From positions 1 through 48,993 of the forward strand of contig DVEG01000013.1 of the NCBI GenBank assembly GCA_015295835.1: a DNA stretch of 48,993 nt. The letters run 5' to 3'. Source of the DNA: Oscillatoriaceae cyanobacterium M7585_C2015_266 (GTDB taxonomy: Bacteria; Cyanobacteriota; Cyanobacteriia; Cyanobacteriales; Oscillatoriaceae). Shown here one piece after another: positions 25,025 through 34,073 of the stretch. How positions within the stretch are numbered: position 1 is the stretch's first letter; every line of letters begins with the position of its first letter. The notes below the pieces were generated by a model that saw only the letters and a program-made list of their open reading frames with translations, searched no databases and was not told the origin of the DNA. The position numbers and the translations under genes were made by a program.

Positions 25025-25057
25025 GCGGGCTTTGCCATAAAAGCAAGGTCCGCTTTT
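25025..25057 (+). terminator. Rho-independent terminator of rpsU
   Basis: GCGGGCTTTGC (25025-25035) pairs with GCAAGGTCCGC (25043-25053), including G-T pairs and one mismatch, then TTTT. It lies 72 bases after the stop. The GTPase gene starts 26 bases beyond. Confidence 0.7.
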
Positions 25058-25082
25058 GCGTATTGGTATAGGAGGTTTAGTC

Positions 25083-26522
25083 TTGAACGATTCTACCCCT
25101 GACTTTCCCATTCAACAAAACTCTGAGTCTGAGTTAGATAATGTAATTTTAAGCTTTACAGATATTCAAGCAGAACTGAATTACAAACAAGCACGAGAGT
25201 CGCTGCGCCAACTCGTTGCCAAACTTGACTTGACGCCCCAGGAGCGCATCGGCTTAGAAACAGAAATCAGTGGATTAGAAACTATGCTCGATAAGTTAGA
25301 GCGCTCTTGTGTACAGATTGCGGCATTTGGCATGGTTGGGCGAGGCAAATCCTCCCTCCTTAATGCTCTAATTGGACAAGAAGTATTTGCAACTGGACCA
25401 CTGCACGGTGTCACCCGTACCACTCAAACTCAACAGTGGGTTATCAGCGATCGCTCTTCTAGCCCTGATTCTCCTATTTCTTTTCGTCTCTCCCAACTTG
25501 AACTCATAGACACCCCTGGCATCGACGAAGTAGACGGAGAAACCCGTGAAGTATTAGCTAAAGAAGTGGCAAGTAAAGCCGACTTAATCTTATTTGTTAT
25601 TGCCGGAGACATCACACGAGTAGAATATGAAGCTCTTTCCCAATTACGAGAAGCCGGAAAACCAATTTTACTGGTTTTTAACAAAATTGATCAGTATCCC
25701 GAAACTGATCGGCTAGCGATTTATGAAAAAATTCGCGATCAAAGAGTGCGGGAATTGCTTTCCCCAGACGAAATTGTCATGGCAGCAGCTTCCCCACTGG
25801 TAGCACAAGTGATACAGCGCCCTGATGGCAGCCGAGACATACAAAAAGTTCGCAGTACACCACAAATAGATGAATTAAAACTAAAAATTTTAGAGATTTT
25901 GGACAGGGAAGGAAAATCTCTGGTTGCACTTAATACAATGCTCTACGCAGATCTAGTCAACGAGCAGTTAGTGGCTAGGAAAATGGCGATTCGCTCAGCA
26001 GAAGCTAATAGGATTATTTGGAATGTTGCTATTGCTAAAGCTATGGCGATCGCTCTTAATCCTGTTACTGTATTTGATATCCTTAGTGGTGCTGTTTTTG
26101 ATCTTATCTTGATCTTGACATTATCAAAATTATATGGTATACAAATGACCCAAAAAGCAGCAGTAAATCTGCTACAGAAAATTGCCCTCAGCATGGGCAG
26201 TATCAGTGCCAGCGAGCTAGTTGCCAACTTGGGCTTAAGTTCCCTAAAGGGGTTATTAGGAATAACTACCCCAGTAACTGGCGGAGCAACCCTAGTACCT
26301 TATCTTTCCGTTGCTATAACCCAAGCAAGTGTTGCCGGGGTTGCCGCTTATGGAATAGGACAAGTAACTAAAGTTTATTTAGCAAATGGAGCATCGTGGG
26401 GACCAGATGGCCCTAAAGCCGTAGTAAGTCGCATTCTTGCCACCCTCGATGAAAACTCTATTCTCAACCGAATTAAAGATGAACTACAAGCAAAATTGTT
26501 AGGATTAGGAATGAAAGGATAA
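25083..26522 (+). CDS. Era-like GTPase with C-terminal membrane-associated domain
   Basis: The TTG at 25083 is chosen because TAGGAGGTTTAGTC puts GGAGG eight bases before it; an upstream TTG at 25056 lies inside the rpsU terminator. The product of about 479 aa has a helical N-terminal region, then a small GTPase domain: P-loop GMVGRGKS (83-90), DTPG (143-146) and NKID (200-203). The C-terminal half (about 300-479) has hydrophobic helices (ALNPVTVFDILSGAVFDLIL, VPYLSVAITQASVAGVAAYG) like DUF697-type domains that associate with membranes. These GTPases are common in cyanobacteria and their client is unknown. A hairpin ends the transcript. Confidence 0.88.
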   Translation: MNDSTPDFPIQQNSESELDNVILSFTDIQAELNYKQARESLRQLVAKLDLTPQERIGLETEISGLETMLDKLERSCVQIAAFGMVGRGKSSLLNALIGQEVFATGPLHGVTRTTQTQQWVISDRSSSPDSPISFRLSQLELIDTPGIDEVDGETREVLAKEVASKADLILFVIAGDITRVEYEALSQLREAGKPILLVFNKIDQYPETDRLAIYEKIRDQRVRELLSPDEIVMAAASPLVAQVIQRPDGSRDIQKVRSTPQIDELKLKILEILDREGKSLVALNTMLYADLVNEQLVARKMAIRSAEANRIIWNVAIAKAMAIALNPVTVFDILSGAVFDLILILTLSKLYGIQMTQKAAVNLLQKIALSMGSISASELVANLGLSSLKGLLGITTPVTGGATLVPYLSVAITQASVAGVAAYGIGQVTKVYLANGASWGPDGPKAVVSRILATLDENSILNRIKDELQAKLLGLGMKG

Positions 26523-26542
26523 GGAAAAATTATTCCTTATCC
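26517..26542. terminator. Bidirectional terminator between convergent genes
   Basis: GGATAAGGA and TCCTTATCC are perfect 9-base arms around AAAATTAT. The stem overlaps the GTPase stop codon. T-rich sequence follows on both strands (TTAGTTTTGTTTAG on plus), and the next gene ends 26 bases away on the minus strand. Confidence 0.65.
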
Positions 26543-26567
26543 TAAGTGTTAGTTTTGTTTAGTTTTG

Positions 26568-28229
26568 TTATTTTTCTTTAAACATTTCTAACCATGCACG
26601 AATTTGCTCAGCAGCAATTTCACGCCCGCCCAAACCGAAAGCGATCGCAACAGCAACAGCGATCGCTCCCAACAATAAACCAAAAGCCAAATTAACAATA
26701 TTAGGAGCAATTCCCATTTGCTGTAAAGCCATTGCACCCACAAGTACAATAATCGCAATTCGAGCCGTCTGTGCCAGGAGCGAAGATTGAGAAGTACCAG
26801 AAGAATGAATTAGATTGTAGGCGAGATTAGCAAAATATAAGCCGATAGCAAAGATAATAATCCCGATTAAAACCCGACCGGATATTTCCAAAATTTGAGT
26901 AATAATCGTAGTTAATGCAGTAAGACCAAGAATCTCAGTAGCCGTAATAGTCGCGAACAACATAATGCCGACTAAAACGACAATACCAACAATTTCAGAA
27001 GGAGTTTGCTGTGGAGACTGCTGAAGCACAGTAGCGTTTTCATCTGCCCTCTGAGGAGGTGAAGTTTCAGTATTACTGGTAGAAGATTGTAAACCCAGCC
27101 AAGAGAAAATATTATTGAAACCAATTCCGGTAAGAATATTAGAAACCAAATCAGCCACAAAACGCCCTAGGAAATAGGCAATCACCAGAACAAGCCCAGC
27201 AGTAAAGATATTAGGGATAGCGCTGAGAATCCTGTTGAGCATAGTCACTGCGGGCACAGAAATAGCGTCAATTTCTAAGGCATTAAGAGCTGCGATCGCA
27301 GTAGGAATTAAAATCAGAACATAGACAAGTGTGCCACCAATCCAAGAAAGAGACTGACTACCTGTAGTTCGCCCAATACCAAATCGGGCACCTAACTGAT
27401 CAATACCTGCAGCTGCCAACAAATTCGATACAATCCTACGCACAACTGTTGCCAACAACCAACCTGCTGCACCGATAATTCCCGCTTTCAGGATTTTTGG
27501 CAGAGCTGAAAGTATTTGATTAACAAGATTATTAATTGGTTCAAGTGCCTGCTGGAGATTTAAAGTATCTAGAATTGGCGGCAAAAACAACAAAAAAATA
27601 AACCAATACAAAGCACTTGCTAGAGTATCCGACAACAGCACTTGGTTTTCTGTCGGCGTTGCACCTGCTTGACTCAAGCGTTCATCGACAGCAAACCCTC
27701 GCAGTGTTCGTGAGACTACAAATTTAACTACAGTAGCCACCAACCAGGCAAAGCCAAGTAAAATCAACGCTCCTGCTAACTTTGGTAAAAATAAACTGAC
27801 TTGACTAAGAAAAGCCGTCAGAGGTTCTGAAACTGCCGTAAGTTGAAGCTGGTTGAAAAATGCCACCAGCGCAAACAGCATTATAATCCAAAATACTGCC
27901 GTAGCAATCCATTTTTCTATTGGCAGAACTTGTCCCTCACTTTCTTGCCCTGTCAGCCATGCTGCTAATTGATTATCTATGTTGGTACGCTTGAGCATAT
28001 TCTCAACGAGTACCGATATTGCCCAAGCCAAAATCAAACCAATTACCAACCAGAGAACAGCTAAGCCTAGATTAATTAGCCCTCCCCAGTTAAAAATTGT
28101 GTTTAATTGCGACGCAGTCGCTGGTAATGTCGGTGGAACTGGTGTTGGTAAAGGTTTAGGTGGTGTTTGTGGTTGGGCAGCTTGGGTCAAAATTTCTTGA
28201 GGTTTAATAGTGTTCCAAGTTACATTCAT
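26568..28229 (-). CDS. Mechanosensitive-channel (MscS) related membrane protein with repeated TM-helix modules
   Basis: From the ATG at 28229 the product is about 553 aa. An earlier in-frame start at 28316 would overlap the divergent gene at 28286 and is less likely. The chain has about ten hydrophobic helices. A module of the type LPKLAGALILLGFAWLVATV ... RTLRGFAVDERLSQAGA recurs at least three times (also LPKILKAGIIGAAGWLLATV with GIDQLGARFGI, and IPNIFTAGLVLVIAYFLGRF with GFNNIFSWLGL), matching the TM_helix repeats of CmpX-like proteins. The end, ALGLGGREIAAEQ-type AFGLGGREIAAEQI, resembles the MscS pore region, but the cytosolic vestibule is nearly absent. It may tune osmotic or cyclic-nucleotide responses. 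Confidence 0.85.
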   Translation of the reverse strand: MNVTWNTIKPQEILTQAAQPQTPPKPLPTPVPPTLPATASQLNTIFNWGGLINLGLAVLWLVIGLILAWAISVLVENMLKRTNIDNQLAAWLTGQESEGQVLPIEKWIATAVFWIIMLFALVAFFNQLQLTAVSEPLTAFLSQVSLFLPKLAGALILLGFAWLVATVVKFVVSRTLRGFAVDERLSQAGATPTENQVLLSDTLASALYWFIFLLFLPPILDTLNLQQALEPINNLVNQILSALPKILKAGIIGAAGWLLATVVRRIVSNLLAAAGIDQLGARFGIGRTTGSQSLSWIGGTLVYVLILIPTAIAALNALEIDAISVPAVTMLNRILSAIPNIFTAGLVLVIAYFLGRFVADLVSNILTGIGFNNIFSWLGLQSSTSNTETSPPQRADENATVLQQSPQQTPSEIVGIVVLVGIMLFATITATEILGLTALTTIITQILEISGRVLIGIIIFAIGLYFANLAYNLIHSSGTSQSSLLAQTARIAIIVLVGAMALQQMGIAPNIVNLAFGLLLGAIAVAVAIAFGLGGREIAAEQIRAWLEMFKEK

Positions 28230-28285
28230 AATTTTCTTAGGTTGTTTAACAGAGTTAGTAAATCCGCCTCTAGCTTGAAGTAAAA

Positions 28286-28738
28286 ATGTCAAATCGTCAA
28301 GTTTTTGAGCAATCAATTCAAATTAACGCTACTGCAATTGCTGTAGAGCGTTGTATTACTGATAATGTTTTAATGCACCGCTGGCTGAATCCGATTTTAC
28401 GTTGTGATCCGGTAGGAGAGTGGGGCACTGCCGTAGGCGATCGCTGTCGTTTTGTAATTCAGATTCCTTTCTTGCAGCCTACCTTGGAAAGTGTTGTAAT
28501 AGAACGCTTACCCGGACTTATCGTCTGGGAATTTGATGGCTTTTTTAAAGGCTGCGATCGCTGGGAATGTCAGCCTTGCGGCAAAGGCACACTACTTCTT
28601 AATCGCTTTGAATTTGAGATTCCTAACCCTCTAATTCGTTTTGGCTTTCAACGTTTCGCCGCTACTTGGACACAAGAAGACATGAAAGCCCAACTTCGTC
28701 GCCTCAAACGAGTTGCCGAAGAATTAGATAAATCCTAA
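28286..28738 (+). CDS. SRPBCC-family (START-like) protein
   Basis: The 150-aa product is the usual size of the START/Bet v1-like fold. It shows QSIQINATAIAVERCITDN at the N-terminus, a WLNPILRC hydrophobic groove segment, then RFEFEIPNPLIRFGFQRFAA and a long C-terminal helix (TQEDMKAQLRRLKRVAEELD). These proteins bind hydrophobic ligands or act as cyclase-like enzymes; the ligand is unknown. It is divergent from the MscS-like gene. No ribosome site is obvious (TTGAAGTAAAA). Confidence 0.82.
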   Translation: MSNRQVFEQSIQINATAIAVERCITDNVLMHRWLNPILRCDPVGEWGTAVGDRCRFVIQIPFLQPTLESVVIERLPGLIVWEFDGFFKGCDRWECQPCGKGTLLLNRFEFEIPNPLIRFGFQRFAATWTQEDMKAQLRRLKRVAEELDKS

Positions 28739-28814
28739 ATTCTAAACTCTAAATCACCCGAAAAAGTTTAATTCTTTATTAAGAACAATTGGCAAATTAT
28801 CTCAGCATCCTTGG

Positions 28815-28836
28815 TATCAGCAACCAGTTGCTGATA
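28815..28836. other. Perfect hairpin between convergent genes
   Basis: TATCAGCAA and TTGCTGATA (9 bp) with CCAG loop. No T-run beyond AATAAAG, so it may stabilise mRNA ends rather than terminate. Confidence 0.45.
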
Positions 28837-28987
28837 ATAAAGCAAAATTCGTTCTATCAATCAAATGACTAATGCACCAACATCAAACATGCGATCACCC
28901 TTTACAGACAAACCGCACCTTTTACCGACCCTAGCAAACAATCGGCACACCTGTCATTTCTTCCATTTTTTATTTTATTTTAAGAAT

Positions 28988-29434
28988 TCAAAACTCGAAT
29001 TCCCACAAGTTATCCAAATCATCTGTCGCTCTTCTTAAAGAACTCAAATTTCTTTCCTGCTCAAGAAGATTATGCCAAATACAATTTCTCATTTCTATTG
29101 AATAACAAAAGCGGGAAAATTCATATTCAATAGTTTCTACCAACCTTTCCCAAGTTTCCCACTTAACCCAAGTGCGAATCAAAGCTATCACTTGATTTTG
29201 CCAGCGGAGAAACAGACGATAGCTAAAAAATGACCAACAGGTAACACCCTGCTCGTTGTACCACGAAATACATACTTGATGCTCGCGACAAGTAGCATTT
29301 TTCACTCGTTCTACAGGAATTTTTAAAACCTCTGCTATTTCTTCTTTAGAAAGACGCCACAACTTTGGTCTCAGCCAACCCAATACCGTTAAGCTTTTTG
29401 GTTTTTCCTTTTTTGGTCGCCATTGATAAGCCAT
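28988..29434 (-). CDS. Unknown 148-aa protein with possible helix-turn-helix
   Basis: A strong TAGGAGGATACAAAA ribosome site precedes ATG 29434. The N-terminal part, RLSKEEIAEVLKIPVERVKN, looks like a helix-turn-helix, and the middle is rich in Trp and basic residues (KLWRL, WQNQVIALIRTWVKWETWER). No membrane helix. The C-terminus is acidic (ATDDLDNLWEFEF). It has 5 Cys with no zinc-finger spacing. I do not recognise the family. A large inverted repeat lies upstream at 29577-29610. Confidence 0.7.
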   Translation of the reverse strand: MAYQWRPKKEKPKSLTVLGWLRPKLWRLSKEEIAEVLKIPVERVKNATCREHQVCISWYNEQGVTCWSFFSYRLFLRWQNQVIALIRTWVKWETWERLVETIEYEFSRFCYSIEMRNCIWHNLLEQERNLSSLRRATDDLDNLWEFEF

Positions 29435-29748
29435 TTTTGTATCCTCCTAATAAACAAATTAACTTATTGCAAATGAAATAGCCCCCTCAACCTTTCTTTT
29501 TTCGGCCGAGCTTAATAGAGTCTTGTATATAATTTCTCTAGCTTCCTGACAATTTTTGGTTTTCAGGAACTCTTAAGCTCAAGAGTTGTTAGTTTAAGCT
29601 CTTGAGTAGTTCTCTCTAAACCATAAAAGTCATTTTTGCTAGATAACGAATAGTATTAGCATAACATAAGCTTTTCCCATGTCAAGGGTTTGGGTGAAAA
29701 TTTAACATTTTGTAACATTCATAATTTCTCCAATCCTCCAATCTCGGC
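29435..29748. other. Intergenic region with an inverted repeat
   Basis: CTCAAGAG and CTCTTGAG, each preceded by TAAG, form an 8-bp palindrome arm pair around 29580-29606 that could be an operator or hairpin. It is upstream of the 28988 gene (minus) and downstream of holB, so it lies in the promoter area of the former. No further gene was seen. Confidence 0.4.
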
Positions 29749-30729
29749 TTAAATCCTCATTAACTGCAAGAGAGTAACTTCCCAAACCAATCTAGGCTGG
29801 GCATAGCTGAGGAGATAGTTGCGTGATTTTTCTAAAATTTTTAGAATAGATGTTGAATTTATTGAGAATTTAGAATTTTGCCAAAAATAATGTTGCATAT
29901 AGTTAAGGAGCCAGAGTTGGGCTTGTAAATCGAGAGTAGCATCGATTTGTTTAGAAAGTTCTAGGGGTAGAGAAAGCGAGCGCTTTTCTTTAGAAGGTAA
30001 AAGTAATTCAACCACAGCCTCGATAAGAGAAGAAGGAATGGCGTGAAACTGTTCAACTAAGGCGATTGCCTCTCCAGGGGAGCCTTGTGCCAGAGAGAGT
30101 AAAAGTTTATTTTGAAGAATATCTGCATGACCGAGCTGGTGTAAAACCTGTTGAAGTTCAACATCATTCAAAGGATAAAAAGGAATGCGTTGACAACGAG
30201 AAACCAAAGTCGGTAACAAAGAATCAGGAGAGGGAGCAATTAAAATCAGAGTTGCCTGTTTAGGTTCTTCAAGAGTTTTCAATAAAGCATTAGCTGCAGC
30301 TTCTGCCATAGTTTCAGCATGTTCGAGTACAACAAACGCTCGCGGAGCTTCTAAAGGAGGGCGACTCAAAAACCGCTGAATTTCCCGCACTTGCTCCAAA
30401 CGAATTTGCGGCAGCGCCTTACGCTTGACACCAGCTTCTACCACTTCTTTAGCCGAAAGTAGTTTTCCCTGGTGTTGATAAGTAGGCTCCACCCAAAGCA
30501 AATCCGGATGATTCTTTTGGGCGATACGACTAGGCAGAAGTGCAGCCTTAGTTTCCGCTAGATTAATACTAAACAACAACTCGATAAAACAACGGGCTGT
30601 CAAACTTCGCCCTATCCCATTAGCACCAACAAACAAATAAGCAGGGGCGACGCGATCGCGCTCTACTGCCCGTTTAAGTAACTCTACTGCTTGATTTTGT
30701 CCTATTACTCGACTAAAAGGATCTGACAT
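29749..30729 (-). CDS. holB: DNA polymerase III delta' subunit
   Basis: The 326-aa protein has the AAA+ clamp-loader layout: FSRVIGQNQAVELLKRAVER, a P-loop-like GANGIGRS in place of GxxGxGKS (Lys to Arg, so ATP binding is probably lost as usual in delta'), the KTLEEP sensor segment in AAANALLKTLEEPKQATL, and SRCQRIPF with the SRC motif. Cysteines of the zinc module are not evident. It works in the clamp loader. It overlaps tmk by 17 bases, an arrangement known in many bacteria. Confidence 0.92.
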   Translation of the reverse strand: MSDPFSRVIGQNQAVELLKRAVERDRVAPAYLFVGANGIGRSLTARCFIELLFSINLAETKAALLPSRIAQKNHPDLLWVEPTYQHQGKLLSAKEVVEAGVKRKALPQIRLEQVREIQRFLSRPPLEAPRAFVVLEHAETMAEAAANALLKTLEEPKQATLILIAPSPDSLLPTLVSRCQRIPFYPLNDVELQQVLHQLGHADILQNKLLLSLAQGSPGEAIALVEQFHAIPSSLIEAVVELLLPSKEKRSLSLPLELSKQIDATLDLQAQLWLLNYMQHYFWQNSKFSINSTSILKILEKSRNYLLSYAQPRLVWEVTLLQLMRI

Positions 30730-31423
30730 TGTAGTTATTTTTTCCCATGCCCCATGTTAAGTTCATTCCCCATTCCTCAAATTTCTGTATCAGAATCCTC
30801 TGAATTTGTTGAAAAACCTGATCTTCGTTAAGACTGGCATCAATACGAACAATACGTTGAGGGTGAGCAAGTGCCAATTCAACATAACCTTGTTGTACAC
30901 GACGATGAAAATCCAAATTGGCAAGTTCCATGCGATCGCTACTACCCCGTCTACGAGTTCTAGCCAAACCAACTTCAACATCTACATCTAGCCATAGAGT
31001 AAGGTGACTTTCCAAACCATCCGTCGCTATCTGGTTAATATAAGAAATCACCTCTAAACTCAAACCATGGGCATAACCCTGATAAGCGACAGTTGAGTCA
31101 GTATAGCGATCGCACAAAACTATTGCCCCTGCCGCCAATTGCGGTTTAATAAAAGTTGCAACATGTTCCGCCCTATCGGCAGCATACAAAAACAACTCCG
31201 CGTGCTTGTTTATTCCTCTGTCGGTGTTTAATAAAATTTGACGTAACTCAAGCCCTAGGTTAGTACCTCCCGGTTGACGGGTAAAAACTACTGGATATTC
31301 TAATGGGATCTCTCCGGATTGTAACCACTGATATACCCTCCGTATCTGAGTAGTTTTCCCGCAACCTTCTACCCCTTCAAAAGCTATTAACTTTCCACTA
31401 TTGCGATCGCAATTATATGACAT
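30713..31423 (-). CDS. tmk: Thymidylate kinase
   Basis: The product of about 236 aa makes dTDP from dTMP. Motifs: P-loop FEGVEGCGKTTQ, DR(Y/H) in LCDRYTDSTVAYQG, and a LID region RRRGSSDRME. The ATG at 31423 is preferred because GAGAAGGATTAC precedes it; the ATG at 31438 lies just upstream of that site. The C-terminus runs into holB with a 17-base overlap, so the two are translated together. The RTX gene ends 24 bases farther upstream of its start. Confidence 0.94.
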   Translation of the reverse strand: MSYNCDRNSGKLIAFEGVEGCGKTTQIRRVYQWLQSGEIPLEYPVVFTRQPGGTNLGLELRQILLNTDRGINKHAELFLYAADRAEHVATFIKPQLAAGAIVLCDRYTDSTVAYQGYAHGLSLEVISYINQIATDGLESHLTLWLDVDVEVGLARTRRRGSSDRMELANLDFHRRVQQGYVELALAHPQRIVRIDASLNEDQVFQQIQRILIQKFEEWGMNLTWGMGKNNYNVRSF

Positions 31424-31446
31424 GTAATCCTTCTCCATATTTGCGA

Positions 31447-32442
31447 TTAAGTTCCGGTACCCATTACTGTTTCATTAGTTCCCGCTGTAGTTTTTCCTAG
31501 CCCAGTATCTGCCACCGAAATAAAATCCTCTTGACTTAACAGAGCCGGAGAAGGAACAGATGCCAGAATCGCAAGCAACTTCCCACTTGCGTCATTAATA
31601 ATAGTAAAGCGAGATAATACAGATTCAGAGACAAAATTAAAGCCCTCTATCAACTGTAGCGAATCGAAAGTCAGCCCATCTCCCAACCCGATAAAGTCCT
31701 CTGTATCTATATAGTCAGCAATAAAATCAATACCTGCACCCGCTGAAATCACAAATACATCCCTTCCTTTACCCCCGGTGAGAGTATCCCCATCGAAATC
31801 TCCATAAAGAGAATCATTACCATTGCCCCCAAGCAACGAATCTTCTCCGCGTCCTCCTCGTAATATATCGTTACCTTCTCCGGCAACGATTGAATCATTA
31901 CCTCTATTACCGTGTAAATAGTCATCATCCAAATCACCAAACAAAACATCATTCCCTACCCCTGCTAACAAACTATCATCATCCCGCCCCCCAAAAAGTG
32001 TGTCGTCGCCATCTTGCCCAAACAGGAGGTCAATACCGGCGTTTCCGAATAATTCATCATTACCCCCTCCGCCGTAGACAGAGTCATTCCCTAAATCTCC
32101 CTGAAGAATATCAATATCTAGACTACCAAATAATGAATCGTTGCCCTGCCCCCCAAATAAGAAATTACGCCCTTCGCCACTAAATAATATGTCATTACCT
32201 TTGTTTCCATAAAGGCTGTCGTTACCCAAGTCTGCAAATAAGCTATCATCATCCATACCTCCCACCAGTATGTCGTTATCACGACCACCGTAAAGCAAAT
32301 CATTGCCAGCGTTGCCTGTTAGCAAGTCATCCCCCGGCAGACCAAACAATGAGTCATCCCCTAGTAAACCTTGAATAGTGTCGTTTCCCGACGTTCCCTG
32401 AATTGAATTGTTTTCTTCATTCCCAATTATTAGTCTGGCCAT
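31447..32442 (-). CDS. RTX-repeat (hemolysin-type) calcium-binding protein
   Basis: The 331-aa protein is mostly about 20 copies of the nonapeptide G-G-x-G-x-D-x-L-x in variants such as LLGDDSLFG, NAGNDLLYG and GGRDNDILVGG (residues about 15-225), which fold as a calcium-binding beta roll. It has no Sec signal peptide; such proteins usually leave through a type I system with a C-terminal signal, here possibly the 235-331 region. The repeated DNA gives many shadow frames on the other strand. It has its own ATG without an obvious ribosome site. Biological target is unknown. Confidence 0.9.
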   Translation of the reverse strand: MARLIIGNEENNSIQGTSGNDTIQGLLGDDSLFGLPGDDLLTGNAGNDLLYGGRDNDILVGGMDDDSLFADLGNDSLYGNKGNDILFSGEGRNFLFGGQGNDSLFGSLDIDILQGDLGNDSVYGGGGNDELFGNAGIDLLFGQDGDDTLFGGRDDDSLLAGVGNDVLFGDLDDDYLHGNRGNDSIVAGEGNDILRGGRGEDSLLGGNGNDSLYGDFDGDTLTGGKGRDVFVISAGAGIDFIADYIDTEDFIGLGDGLTFDSLQLIEGFNFVSESVLSRFTIINDASGKLLAILASVPSPALLSQEDFISVADTGLGKTTAGTNETVMGTGT

Positions 32443-32575
32443 ATGACAAAACCTAACAACAAAAAAGTAAGTTATACTAAACTAACGCTCACTTATACTA
32501 CATCAAAGAAAAGCCTATTTGTAAATTTTTATAAAAATTAAACTCTAACAAGACTAAAACCAAGGAAAATCAATT

Positions 32576-34030
32576 ATGATTGAGTTAAATTGTTTACCTA
32601 CAGTTGATTCGCCCATTAAATTCGGTACTGACGGCTGGCGAGGCGTAATCGCAGCAGATTTTACCTTTGAACGTGTTGCTAAAGTCGCTCCCGTCGCCGC
32701 CCAAGTTTTGGCTGATTTGTATGGTAATATAACAGGTAGTCGTACTATCGTAGTAGGATATGATCGCCGCTTTCAAGCAGAAGAATTCGCACGTGTAGCA
32801 GCAGAAGCTATTTCTACAGCGGGCTTTAACGTACTACTCTCAGAATGTTCTGCTCCCACTCCAGCTTTTAGTTGGGCAGTAAAGCAGCAAAATGCTCTGG
32901 GAGCACTTGTGATGACGGCAAGTCACAACCCTCCCGCTTATCTAGGTTTGAAAGTGAAGGGATATTTTGGGGGCTCAGTACCTCCAGAAGTAACTCAACA
33001 AATAGAAGCCCAACTGAAGAAAGAAAGTTTTAATTCTGTGTCACCAGGGGCAGTAAATTACTTTAATCCTTGGCCGAGTTATTGTCAAGAGTTGCAAGGA
33101 AAAGTTGATATTGCAGAAATTAAAAAGGCGATCGCATCTTCCGCTATCACTGTCTTTGCTGATGTCATGCATGGAGCAGCAGCTTCGGGATTGCAGCAAA
33201 TATTACAAGAAAATATAAGGGAAATTAATAGCGATCGCGATCCTCTCTTTGGGGGCAATCCGCCAGAACCTTTACCCCGTTACTTATCTCAATTATTCCG
33301 TCTAGTACGCTTATACCACCGTACTAACCAAAAATTAGCCCTTGCTTTTGTTTTCGATGGTGATAGCGATCGCATTGCAGCTGTTGATACTCAAGGCAAC
33401 TTTCTCAGTTCTCAAATTCTTATCCCTATTCTAATTCAACATTTATCCGAACGGCGAGGATATAGTGGAGAAGTCGTCAAAACCGTTAGTTGTTCTGACT
33501 TAATTCCCCGTGTAGCTGAATTGTACAATCTCCCTGTCTATGAAACTCCTATTGGTTATAAATATATCGGTGATCGCATGTTAGCAACTTCCGTCTTAAT
33601 CGGCGGTGAAGAATCCGGCGGCATTGGTTATGGTAATCATATCCCTGAACGTGATGCTTTACTCTCTGCTCTTTACCTCCTCGAAGCTGTTGTCTTCTCT
33701 GGCAAAGACATAGGAGAACTTTACCACAATCTACAACAAAAAACTAACTTTTTTTCTACTTATGATCGCCTTGATTTGCCCCTAGCCAATATGCAAGTAC
33801 GTGCTCGCCTCCTCTCACAACTTCAAACCCATCCCCTTAAGGAAATAGCCGGCAAATCTGTACTTGATTGTAACACAATAGATGGTTACAAATTCCGCTT
33901 ATCTGATCATAGTTGGTTACTAATTCGTTTCAGTGGTACTGAACCTGTGTTACGCTTGTATTGTGAAGCCCCTACCTCTGAACAAGTGCATCAAACTCTC
34001 ACTTGGGCTAAAAATTGGGCTTTAACTTAA
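32576..34030 (+). CDS. Phosphoglucomutase/phosphomannomutase family enzyme
   Basis: The 484-aa alpha-D-phosphohexomutase has all four family loops: catalytic TASHNP with S116, metal-binding DGDSDR, sugar-binding GGEESGGIG, and phosphate-binding RFSGTEP near the C-terminus. It interconverts hexose 1- and 6-phosphates. N-terminal FGTDGWRGVIAADFT is typical of the bacterial clade; whether glucose, mannose or glucosamine phosphate is preferred cannot be decided by eye, so no symbol is given. A strong terminator follows at 34036-34065. Confidence 0.93.
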   Translation: MIELNCLPTVDSPIKFGTDGWRGVIAADFTFERVAKVAPVAAQVLADLYGNITGSRTIVVGYDRRFQAEEFARVAAEAISTAGFNVLLSECSAPTPAFSWAVKQQNALGALVMTASHNPPAYLGLKVKGYFGGSVPPEVTQQIEAQLKKESFNSVSPGAVNYFNPWPSYCQELQGKVDIAEIKKAIASSAITVFADVMHGAAASGLQQILQENIREINSDRDPLFGGNPPEPLPRYLSQLFRLVRLYHRTNQKLALAFVFDGDSDRIAAVDTQGNFLSSQILIPILIQHLSERRGYSGEVVKTVSCSDLIPRVAELYNLPVYETPIGYKYIGDRMLATSVLIGGEESGGIGYGNHIPERDALLSALYLLEAVVFSGKDIGELYHNLQQKTNFFSTYDRLDLPLANMQVRARLLSQLQTHPLKEIAGKSVLDCNTIDGYKFRLSDHSWLLIRFSGTEPVLRLYCEAPTSEQVHQTLTWAKNWALT

Positions 34031-34035
34031 ACTCA

Positions 34036-34065
34036 AAACCCGGTTTTTTAAAGAACCGGGTTTTT
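34036..34065. terminator. Bidirectional terminator after the mutase gene
   Basis: AAACCCGGTT pairs with AACCGGGTTT around TTTTAAAG, with T-rich flanks on both strands. It serves the mutase gene and the convergent SGNH-like gene. Confidence 0.85.
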
Positions 34066-34073
34066 AACAAATC

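Noticed and set aside
28229-28316. Longer start of the MscS-related gene
   Set aside because: Would overlap the divergent SRPBCC gene by about 30 bases and has no membrane or conserved content.
31749-32303. Open frames on both strands inside the RTX gene
   Set aside because: Shadows of the nonapeptide repeat; no independent support.
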